Below are positions 12,380-23,475 of a DNA stretch of 64,000 bases, one piece after another; the first letter of the stretch is position 1; the number at the start of each line of letters is the position of its first letter. Position numbers and translations under genes: made by a program. Source of the DNA: Oenanthe sinensis (Eukaryota > Streptophyta > Magnoliopsida > Apiales > Apiaceae); the NCBI GenBank assembly GCA_028671895.1, contig CM053802.1:13461631-13525630 (forward strand), read 5' to 3'. The notes beneath the pieces were generated by a model. It was not told the origin of the DNA, did not search any database, and worked only from the letters and a program-made list of their open reading frames with translations.

Positions 12380-15300
12380 TTTGGTTTGAATTATGTTATT
12401 ATTATTATTTTATTAGGAGTAAAAGTAAAAAAAATTAAACACTAGATATAACATGTAAAGCTAAAAAAAATTGTAAATGGCGTGCAGGTAAGAATAACAT
12501 GACCCTATTTCATGTAATGTCTCCGGATGCCATTTTGAGTCATCTGTCGCTGTAGTGTGATTTTGAACATTTGTATTAGAAACAGTAACATATGTCATTT
12601 CTCGCACACTCCAGCCTACTGTGCATTTAAAGTTACCATCACGTACTACAACACATAGGTTTATGATTTGATTTGATTCTTCCGACCTATATGTACAGCT
12701 AGTATGGCAAAAACAGAAACAGTAACAAAACATTCATCATGATAAAAATAGATTTGGCATATCTTTTCCTGTAAAATAACATTTCATAATTCTTTTTTTT
12801 TAAAATAACATTTCGTAATATTTTTATGATGAATAAAAAAATTCATGTATATATGATTTTAATATCGACTATGTATACAAGTTCATAATCTATTTTATCT
12901 TCAATAGTCTTTACTCAATAGTTAATATTCATTATTCCTTTAACTTCATTTTATTTACAAAGATACATATACATTTACTAAAGATGTTCCTGTTGTTGAG
13001 ATATTTACAGTTATTTTTTAGTCTGGTTTTAGTGCTGATGGACATATATTAGACTCATTTTAAAGTTATTTGACCAAAAATAAAAAGGTATTAGTGTGCA
13101 CTCAGAACTATTTAAAGGGTTGTGAGACAATCTTTACTATCGAAAGTGTTGAAAGAGGAAGGTGATAAGGAGTGGCAACTGGCAATCACAATTGTCTGTA
13201 TAGAAGAAATAAATATTATTCGAATAAAATTATACGAGTCATGTTGAGTGCTATTATTGTGATTAGATGGGTCATAACTCATACGCCGATATTTTGCCCA
13301 AACTTTAAAGCACAATTGAAGTCCTAAAAGCAAATAAAGGGAAAGAACAAAATTAATGATGCGGACTTCTCGCATGTGTTCAAGGAGGATGGTTGTTGAT
13401 AATGAGCGAGAATACCCTTCCTGATTAGGTAATAATGAAATGAGAATAGATGATAGATTATGTTGCTTCCATGCATATACAAAAAGATATTTGAGATTTT
13501 ATACACTGTAACCATCTTGGTAATATCACTATGAGAAAATGAAGTTTCAACTATTCATCTTAAACTTCATAATACCACAGCCAAGAAAACTTTTAATGTC
13601 GAATATGTACTAATGGCATTAAAATATGTTTTTTTCTTTGAGTATGTTGACATAATATGGATTCGGGTACATTGTACAAGAGTGAATTTGAAAGGTGTAT
13701 AAATAAAAAAAATTGATTTTTAAAAAGGATGATCAGCAAGAAGAATATTTATGGTTTAGACGTGGAATCTATAAAAAACGAAGTCTATAAAAAAGATATA
13801 TAATTTAATATTTGTTATAATTAAAATAGTCAACCTCTCACCACCGTCATCCCAACCTATCACAACTATTAAATTGAAAATTTTAAAGATTTAGGTTCTC
13901 TTTACAGAATATTATAAAAAATATTATTCTATAAAAATATATTCCGCTTACAAAATACATATAGTCCATAAGGTTTTCGGTTAATTATTTGTCTATATAT
14001 AATTGTTCATTATACTTCAACTTTCAAAATAAATAAACAAATAAAAAAACTATTATATAAAGAACGCATAAAATACATCATCATCATCCTTCGTTTTTTT
14101 AAAGAAAATAAATAGTTATGACTGGAATGAGAAAACATTTATTATAAATTTTAAAAATTGAATAATATTTTTTCGAAATGAGGTTCTACATGTAACCTAG
14201 TTATTTGTTATTTTTATACTACATTTTGGTTTTTAATATTAAAAAAATCCTAACGGTTATTAAATGTAGAATCAAAACAAAAATGAAAGGATAAAAATCA
14301 ATAAATTAATTATTTAAATAGCACACTCTACGTTATTCTTTTATATATAAAAATATAGAATATAATATTTTATAAAATTAAATAAAATTTATTAAACACA
14401 TAATAATTAGTTCATAAATTTTAGTTGTATTATATTAGAAAAAAACTAATATTTTTGTAAACAATAAAAATTATTTTCTATTAGACAATAATATAATAAT
14501 GTTTTAGAAAAATCAAAATGTTTACAACTAATATTAAATTTGACAAACAACTATAAAATAATTATATCTTATAATATTAGTTTTATTTATCGTATTATAA
14601 TATAAAAAATACAATACATATTATTTTATCATATTATACATATATTTGTTATTAGTTTTACGAAACTCAATTTTTATTTTATGAAATAATATAATATTTA
14701 TAGAACTTACTTATGAATATAATATATAAATTTTATACAGAACATAATATTATTTTTTATGGACATTAATTGGTTTTTAAAATATTAATTTTTGTATCAC
14801 GGTAAAAATAAATTATTTTATATATATAAATACATAACATAATATTCTGTATATATAAAAATACAGAACACACTATATATATAAAAATATAACAGTGCCA
14901 TGTATATACTTTTTTTAGCATCCTAGAAATATTGTTATGCATTTTTCTATACTCTTTAAACTTTTTGTGTGTTTTATATTTATTAGACGTATTGTATATT
15001 TTTATAATATTCTGTAAATTTTTCTATGGTTCCGTAAAAGTTGATGTGCTATATATTTTGTGTATTGTTTTTCCTAGTGTTCTGTAAATTATATAAATAT
15101 ATTTAACTTTTTATATTTATTTAAACTTTTAAACTGCATTATATTATTTTAACCAAAATATGTTTTTACATTCATAATAATTAAAAAATTAAGATTTATG
15201 TTTTAAAATTACTTCAAAAATTTCATGATAAAATATATATTAAAGATATATAAAATTTTATATGTTAACTTTTAAGAATATTGATTTTTTTGCTTTAAAT

Positions 15301-16330
15301 TAAAATTTACACATGTTTAATTGAAAATTTTATTTATGTTGTATATTAGAAAACGACACTACAAATATTAATATATTGTATATTTTGAGAAAGAAACTAA
15401 ATGAATATATTTTAAAAAGTAGTATACAAAATTATACCTAATAAAGATATAAAATAAAGAATTATACTATTAAAAGAGTATTATACAAATTAATACAAAA
15501 AATAAAAAAGGCATAAAATAAAAAACAATACAAAAATATATTTATATAAAAATACTAAACACAAAAAATACAGAATATATTACAAAAATCAAAAAGCACA
15601 AAAGAATACAAAATACAATTTGTAAAAAAATACAGAATACAATACATAAAAAATAGATAAACAATTTATCATATGTAAAAGTTTTATTCAAAAAGTGTGA
15701 TACACAACTTTGAGCACATAAAAAAGTTATTGACAAGTATGTTATATAACTTGCATAAAATTAAATTTAAAACAACACAAGGCAAATAGTAAAATTATAG
15801 GACACAAAATAAAATTGCAAACCAAAAAAAATACAACATATAAATTATTATAAACAGAAATGGAATATATAAAGTGGACAACTTAAAAAATATTATAAGA
15901 TACAAAAAATATTAAAGAACATATACATAAAAATAATGATACAAAAATTATTGGTAAAAAAATACACATACTTACATTTTTTTAAAGCTAGTTATATAAA
16001 CTTAAGGACTATATAAATAAATATGTTTAGAGGTAAATGAGGCAGTTAGGTTTTAAAGAAATATAGGATTCTGGTATTTCACATTTTTGATACGGTGGAC
16101 ATGATATCATATTTGTTGGTTTTTGTTAACATGCAATGTATAAGAATAGAGTTAGTTAGTTACTTTTTTATTTAATTGCTCACAAAACTTCCTCATATAT
16201 ATATATATATATATTATTTATTTATATTTATCAAAAATAAATAAATATTATTTAATTAATTAATTAATTATATTTATCGTTTATTATCTAAGCACGATCC
16301 CTTTATATTTATTATTTAATTCAATGGTGG
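12380..16330. other. AT-rich gene desert
   Basis: Nearly pure AT with degenerate words such as 'tacaaaata' and 'ttttatatat', and no supported ORF. 13.9-16.0 kb is the most extreme part. A (TA)n run and an ATTA run lie at 16193-16270. Confidence 0.6.
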
Positions 16331-16480
16331 TATTTTGAAAAAATATAAAAAGGGGGGTGGGAAAGAACGGACGGTGGTGATACAAGCTAAACCTAGAAAG
16401 ATTTGAATCATCTCGTTGTCATTCTCAGTCGTCCGATCTCAGATCTCTCCTCTCTCCATTACTCCCGCCCTTTTCTCTTG

Positions 16481-16670
16481 GTACTAAATATATTTCAAAT
16501 TTCACACAATTTCCATGTCATCCATACATACAAATAATTATTTGCAGTTTTGAATTTAATTGATTCTTCCCTTTAAAATTGAATTAATCTAAGCTTGTTC
16601 GTGTGTATAATAATTTTACTGTATTTGAAATAGTTGTGGTTCTTATGGTTTTGTTTGTTTGTTTGTGTAG
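16481..16670 (+). other. Probable 5' UTR intron of the NF-YB gene
   Basis: The donor cttg|gtacta and the acceptor gtgtag| with a T-rich stretch ahead bracket 190 AT-rich bases immediately before the start codon region. A CT-rich leader (16430-16480) precedes it. This is inferred from splice signals only. Confidence 0.5.
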
Positions 16671-16686
16671 GGTTTGATTGGATTGG

Positions 16687-19600
16687 ATGGGGGATGATGT
16701 TCCAGCAGCGAGTCCAGGGAATGGAAGGCAGGAGGAGAGTGGAAATCAGAGGCCGACGTTGGTTCGAGAGCAGGATAGGTTTCTTCCCATTGCTAATATA
16801 AGTAGGATCATGAAAAAGGGGATCCCGCAAAATGGAAAGATTGCCAAAGATGCTAAACACTTCCTTCAGGAATGCGTCTCTGAGTTTGTCAGTTTTATCA
16901 CCAGCGAGTATGCCTTGCTATCTCTCCCGCCTTTTTATTTATTTATTTATGTGCATGTGCCTATATGTGTGTGTATACAAGTGTCGTTTCGATCATGGGA
17001 TTACTACCTGGTTAATGGGAACTAATGCAAATGAAATTCAGATTTAAATACAAATCATTCCATAGATTTAATCTATCTCAACTTAATTAGGGGTTTGCGT
17101 TTTTAAGATTTCTTTTGGATTCTAAAAATTCAAGGTTTTCAGTTAGGATTTTACAAAGTCTATTAAAATCTTGTGATATTCAAGTAGGATTTCAAGAAGA
17201 CCATAAAATTTTGGTAGTATTCGAAAAGGATTTTAAATTATTATTCAGAAGTATTCTTAAGATTTTGTTTAGTCTTTTAAACTCTAGTAGTCTTCAAATG
17301 CTGATTATTTTCTCAGGAACTTAGAAAATAGTGAATTGTGATAGTGTTTTTTGTACTTCCACAAATATGGCATAAATCTATGAGCTTTTGAATGATTATT
17401 ATGTTCTCTTATGCTTTATCTGCTTTGTTGTTTGAGGTGGGGTCAGTAATTGCGCCCTAATACTCACAAATGCAAAACCTTTATGTTGTGTTTAGTTGGA
17501 TGGAATGAAATTTGAAAGTACATGTGTGGAGTTTTATATCTGCTAATTATTCCTTCCCCCATTTTATTGTGCAATTTTAGCTAGAGTTTTATCTCACTAT
17601 TATGTAGATGAATGTTCATCCTTCCTCCTAGTCATATTATATTTTATGGCCCTGTCATATTTCTCACATGACTAATTCTTCCTTATCTTCCACCTAGACT
17701 ACTTCACAGTTTCTCATTAAATTCCACTCAAATGAACACATCCTTAGCTTTTAGATAGATGTAATCTGATATATGTAAAGTTATATACAAATGGGAGGGG
17801 TGGGAATACAATGATGAGAAGGGGTGTGGGAGTGGTTTTCTTGGAGGGGTGGTGGCAGTAGAGGTGGGTGAAGATATCTATATATTTGCTGGGCGAGAGG
17901 GGTGCTGGATGGTTGGGGTGAGGTGAAAGAGGCAGGGGATATGGATGGGAAAAAACCCAAAAATATCTCCAATCTATGGTGTATAGATGGAGTAGTAAAG
18001 GAGGGGAAAATATGAATAGAGTAAATTAGACTATAATAAGGCTAGAACATATGAATGTCAAGATAACGGATATATATACTGATACCAGAAATGAGCAGTA
18101 AGCCAGTAATTGCCCTTTTTATTGGAATGTGAGAGACAAACTAAAGAATTAACATTGACTACAGAAGAAATGCTTCAGCTGGGCATTTGTATCACCAGCC
18201 TGTTTTTGTTCAGAAAATTCCAAGGCATTGGTAGTGATGAGTGAAATTGTGGAAACAAATAAGAAAACACTGATACAGGCTAGAGGAGTAGAGGGGCTAA
18301 CTTTTGACACTATGATAATAAATTTTGTTAGTTGCATAATCTTTGCCTGTGTAAGTTCCATCATGCACAACATCATCAAGCAATTTGTTTTACATTTTTA
18401 TTTGGTTCTTATGTGTGGTTATGCTGCAATATGAATCAAAATCTCAAAGCACACGACCAAAAAAAGTTATTTGAGCCAGGTGATTAGAGTCTTGTTAATG
18501 AGGTTTTTTCTCTGCAGTTCTTTCTTGAACTTTTGATGCCTGAATATTAGAAAGCCATAGATAATTGCCATAGTGAAGAATTAAAAGACAGCTGTATGCA
18601 TGAATCAGATTGGAAAACTAAAATAGAAATTCGGTTGTAGTCTGCACCTACATTTACTATTCCTATATCTTTAGCCTGTATTCGTGATATGTTAGTTATA
18701 AGTAAATGAAAAGAATGTTTTTGTTTGAAAAAGCCAAAGATGACTGTTTTTTTGTAAAATAATGTAGGATAACATATTCATGCAAAAGTTTGTAATGGGG
18801 ATGCTTGCTTCATTTTTTTTCCTGTAAAATTTGGGGATTAAATTTATCGAGGGCTATTATCATAAAGTGATTGAACCTACAGGGCAAGCGACAAGTGCAA
18901 AAAGGAGAGGAGGAAGACTATTAATGGCGATGATCTGCTATGGGCTATGGCCACTCTCGGATTTGAATACTACATTGATCCTCTTAATGAATACCTGCTC
19001 AAATACAGAGAGGTAATTTCCTTCCCCCAAGTATAATTTGTCTTCAGCAATATGGACATGTTCGTTAACAATTTCTTCTTTTTTGTTATTATTTTGGGTT
19101 CTGCGATGTTCTGGAATGATTGAGCTTGTTCAGATCGAGGTGAGCAAATATTACCAGATAATACGTTCAATTGATATATGCTGTTGTACCATTGGTAAAA
19201 TTTCCACTGATGTGTCATGATAGGGTGACGGCAAGGGGTCAGCAAAAGGAGCTGGAGGATCTGCTAGAAACAATGGGGATAATGGGGTACTCTCTTACTT
19301 CATGTGGAATTTTCTCTATATGACTGTTCTTTTTTAACGTTTCTTCGGAACAATATTTCCATTAGTCCTTGAATGGCTGGCATTTTCTCAAAGTTCATAT
19401 TTACCGGCGTGAATTATGATAACTCTCAGGTTCAGCTTGCTCATCAAGGTTCATATTTCCAGGGCGTGAATTACGCTGACTCTCAGGTTCTCTCGCTCTC
19501 TCTGTTCACTTACCATGCATGTTATCAGTCCTCCATCATAGTTAACTTTGTGATTTATTGAAGAATTACTTGGCACTTCTCGCTTCCTTTTCTTCTTCTT

Positions 19601-21532
19601 TTGAAACTTGGCACTTCTCACTTAATTGGCTGCAACAAGTGGATAAACTATATCTAATTCCTTCTATTCAGATTAGTTCAGCTTTGTCTGTGTAGCATGC
19701 ATTATATGAATGAGCTTAAATCGACTGCTGAGTAAAGTTGGATTAGTATATATTTAAGAGTAAAATGCAATGTGTGTACCTAGAGTTTGACCCTTGTGCA
19801 GAGTGTGTACCTTAAGTTCACTAAATACAAATTGTGTACTCTATGTTTCTGTTTGGATGCAAAGTATGTACGGCCGTTAGTTGGCAGTTAACGGTGTGAG
19901 ATAGTTGAGTATAACAACTGAGCAACCTCTGTATAAATGTCTCCAAACAGGTTTACAACTGGTTTATGCAGGCAATAATATGTTTAAAACTAACTATTAA
20001 ATTATACATAGTAAACTAATTTTATAAAGATTCACAATACTTTATGTTTAAAATTGTATACCGTGTCTTGAGTACTACTTGAACGTCTCCTAACAGCATT
20101 ATCGTGTATACATGCCTATTGTAAATATTGGAAAAAACACTTATATTGAGAATCAAAATCAAAATCAAGATGCAGGGAACGCTTATAAAATCATGGGCTA
20201 CATTTTAATACAAGACCCAAGTAAAAAAGAAATGATTACACTAATTTTAGGCCTAAAAACCTCATTTAGGCATTTCATCGAACACTCAGGAGCACCTTTT
20301 TATGCTTCAGTTTTCAACTCTCAAAGACAGATTCTTGACCCAAATTTCGTCAAAAATCATAATCCCTCTTCTTCCTCTTATGCTTCCGTTTTCTTGAAAT
20401 AGAACCGTTCGACTTCGACTGATGAACAAAGGCTTCTCGACAGAAAACATCTTAATTTGGACCATACGAATGCTAAAAGTGACTAAATCGGATTCCCATT
20501 AACAATTACAGTGAAACACGTTATAGTAATAATCTCATTGACGAAACTTAGGACTGTAATTAGGATGTTCTTCAAGGAGGTATAAATGATCTAAAGCTCT
20601 TCAAAACCGAGTCATTAAAATAGAGGGGTAAGGATATAATACAAACAAAGCTCATAAACTGGGATCTTAGAGGTGCAGAAGGAATAAAGAGCAAAATTCT
20701 CGATACATATCTTATAAATCTATAAATACATTGCTAGTGAAATAACAAACAAGCCCATAACTGTTTATATTAATTATAAACGGTGTTAGTTTATATTTAA
20801 CGGAAGTACACAAATTACATAATCATGTAAAGTTGAGGTACACACCTTGCTATTTTGATAATTCGAGGTACACAACCTGCACATATGTCAAACTCCAGGT
20901 ACACATTTTGCATTTTACTCTATATTTAACTACAGAGTGAGCCAGATTGTGTAGAACTGGAAGTAAACTCACCTTTATAATCACAGAAGATTTTTCATCT
21001 ATGGGAAGTTTTTAGAGTGAAAGATATTGGAGCAGAAGCATATTCTGCAGAGTGCTAATGTGCGAGTAATATCCCTGGCTGTAAGAATATTAAAAGAGAA
21101 GCCTAACTTTTAGGATTATTTAGTTTTTCACAGAAATATGATAAGAGATCTTTACGGACAGGTTGCAGGAAATTCTTTTGTAATCTCTCATGCATATATT
21201 TCTTGCACCGACATGCTGATTCATTTTAGGAGACACGTTATGAATAGTCTGTATGTAGGTGTAACTATGCTAATAGGGGGATTTATGATATTGTATCGAC
21301 ATAGATATGCTTGCACATCATTTGGTTTGTACTCTGTTACTTGGTATGTGTAATGGCTCCTGGGATCAAGTAATTGGTACAAATGACACAATGAAACCTA
21401 AAAATAATGTGACAAACCGCATAACATGCAAAGTTTAATGATGATATACTGTAGAATCTAATTCCTATTATTGTTCAACAAAAATTACAGCCGAATCAGC
21501 AAACGGTAGCTTCCATGCAAGGGCTGGAGTAA
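16687..21532 (+). CDS. Nuclear factor Y subunit B (NF-YB/HAP3), NF-YB1/8/10-like
   Basis: Inferred exons: 16687-16907, 18883-19012, 19224-19286, 19430-19486, 21491-21532; 170 aa, in frame. The histone-fold core runs from REQDRFLPIANISRIMKK through KDAKHFLQECVSEFVSFITSEASDKC to KTINGDDLLWAMATLGFEYYIDPLNEYLLKYRE. It pairs with NF-YC, then with NF-YA, to bind CCAAT boxes in the nucleus. The glycine-rich tail plus QLAHQGSYFQGVNYADSQ and a final MQGLE match the NF-YB1/8/10 branch. The start is the first ATG after a likely leader intron (16481-16670). Exon 4 has a degenerate upstream duplicate offering a second in-frame acceptor at 19394 (+12 aa). A Mutator-like element sits in intron 4. Core residues such as GIPQNG and HFLQ depart from the usual ALPANG and ETVQ. 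Confidence 0.9.
19387..19486 (+). repeat. Tandem duplication covering NF-YB exon 4
   Basis: The stretch 19390-19431 closely repeats 19447-19488, with a shared 'gttcatattt', 'ggcgtgaatta' and 'actctcaggtt'. The period is about 57 bases. The upstream copy reads FIFTGVNYDNSQ in frame with exon 4, the downstream copy SYFQGVNYADSQ. Confidence 0.85.
19758..20920. mobile_element. Mutator-like (MULE) non-autonomous element in NF-YB intron 4
   Basis: A perfect 9-bp target duplication TATATTTAA flanks the element (19749-19757 and 20921-20929). The left end GAGTAAAATGCAATGTGTGT and the reverse complement of the right end GAGTAAAATGCAAAATGTGT start a long imperfect inverted repeat of more than 100 bases, rich in 'tgtgtacct'. 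A 9-bp duplication with long TIRs is the Mutator signature. The 1163-bp interior has only a 96-codon ORF (20112-20402) with no transposase features. Confidence 0.88.
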
Positions 21533-21539
21533 GAGATTT

Positions 21540-22800
21540 GGTACTCGCTGGTCATCATCTTCAAACATACATCCAGGAAGATTAAGTTCATGTCATGATG
21601 TAACTGTTTAACTTATATGTTATAAGAACCATGCTCTCTCTATGTAGTAGAGCATGTTATATCTATATTTGGATGCCTTTGATGTTTGCTTATATGATTA
21701 TCGAAAGCAAGATTTTAAACTTTATATTTGGGAAAATGTATTAGAGGTTTAAAAAAGGTTCACATCTTTACTTGGCTGGCTTGAATGTTTCGTGTTCTGT
21801 TTAAATATTATGAATTCCCATTGTAGTCGTTACTTGTTAAAAGGATTTTATCACATCACCGCCGACTGCAGCGTAAAATCTTAAAAAAGGGTTTTAAGGT
21901 GCTTATTGTAATATGATTTTGAATATATAATCATGTTAGGGTTTATCATCGTATCTAAATCTTTTAGTTTAAGGTCTCGAGCTGTGTTTTTTTCCCTCAA
22001 GATAGGTTAAACATTTTCAAAAGTCTCTCTATATGACTTTCGAGTAGAATTTAAAGTGAAAAAAATTGTTTTGAAATGTTGATACAAAGAGACTCTTAGA
22101 CTATGTCCATGACAGTACCAAATCATGTCTTCGAAATCTCGAAAGGACCTAGGACATAAATTTTAGAACTTTGAATTCAGGATGTAGATCAAATTTAACT
22201 TCCTTTTTGAATAAAATTAATATAACTAATTAATTTTTAATTTTTGTATAATTTTAGCCTGAAAATATACCCATTTAATAATTAAGTATCAGGCACATAA
22301 AAAAATACTATTTGGTAAATATGTATTTTAATATTTATATCTTTTATATAGAATACAAATTTGTATGAAATGTGCATTAACATTCATCTTTTAATTTTGA
22401 GATGCACTAAAATTTATCGTTTCTTTTTCAGTGATTTTTCCGTTTAGAGTTCGAAATTTTTTAATTTTTCTTTGTCAACAAAATGCAGAAAATATATATT
22501 GGACTAAGTTTTGCACATGCCGCTCCTCTCCTTGGTTCTAAAATGTTTGAGTTATTTTGTAGGAAGGTCCCTAACAAACAATTATCAACAAACCAAATTT
22601 AGAGGTTTTTTATAATAGATGGAAAAAAATTCTAAAGATTACTAGAAACGTGAGTATAATCCTTAAATTCACATCATAAACCTCGTTCTAATCCTATATG
22701 ATCGCGGATAGATAGATAGAGGGAGTAGGACCTTTTAAAATAAAATCTAAAATGTTTGATTTAATAATGCAAGTGTGTAATCCAAATGCAAGTTAAACTC
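21540..22800. other. NF-YB 3' UTR and intergenic DNA
   Basis: The NF-YB 3' UTR probably occupies the first few hundred bases. The rest is AT-rich with no supported gene. Confidence 0.5.
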
Positions 22801-22801
22801 A

Positions 22802-23183
22802 TCTAGCATCTCCCATATAGGTTACTAATAAAGTTGCGGTGATAAATCATCAAATATATTATTTTTAATTTTCTCTCACATACATGTCACTTTTATCAAT
22901 ATTTATTAAAATTATGTTCTAATAGTTAATCAATTTTAAAGGTTACCATATTATCATTTTATATTAATTTTATATTTAATTCAATATAAAAATGAATAGA
23001 ATAATATATATACTTTAAATGTTTTGGATGAGTTTTTGACGGTTCCGGTGTGCAACCTTTTGAGAAGCTTCCAACTCAATCAAAGTGTCATGTGCCACGT
23101 AAGCTTGGTAGGAGATAAATAAGTCTAGTTTCGCCATAGATTTCGTTCCAAGTCTTTATACAATCCCGTGTTGGAGATGCTCT
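22802..23183. mobile_element. Possible MITE upstream of HCF152
   Basis: The left end reads tagcatctcccatatagg. The right end, inverted, reads gagcatctccaacacggg. These imperfect inverted ends with AT-rich filling resemble Tourist-type MITEs. No clear target duplication was found. It ends about 290 bases before the HCF152 start codon. Confidence 0.45.
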
Positions 23184-23475
23184 AACAGAAGGCTAACAAG
23201 AAATTGAAAAGGAAGTAAACCAAACAAGAGGACATGACACAGTACACATATCACCCCCAATCTCCATGACTCCATTCATAAACTCAACTCATATATCCAA
23301 ATAAAAATAAATATCTTTTTAACATCTATCTAATAATAATATCTATCAAATATCAATCCATTTTGCATAATCATTTATTTGTCCCAATTGTTGATTGATT
23401 TTTCTTTAAACAAAATTGAAACCTAAAACAAAATAAAAAATACAAGGATGTCCCGGTTGTGGATGGACTAGTATC

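Noticed and set aside
13680..16330. Search for CRISPR-like or regularly spaced repeats in the AT-rich desert
   Set aside because: Repetition is degenerate simple sequence without constant unit or spacer length.
20112..20402. 96-codon ORF in the NF-YB intron element
   Set aside because: No transposase motif; repeated Asn-Gln from simple sequence. Treated as chance.
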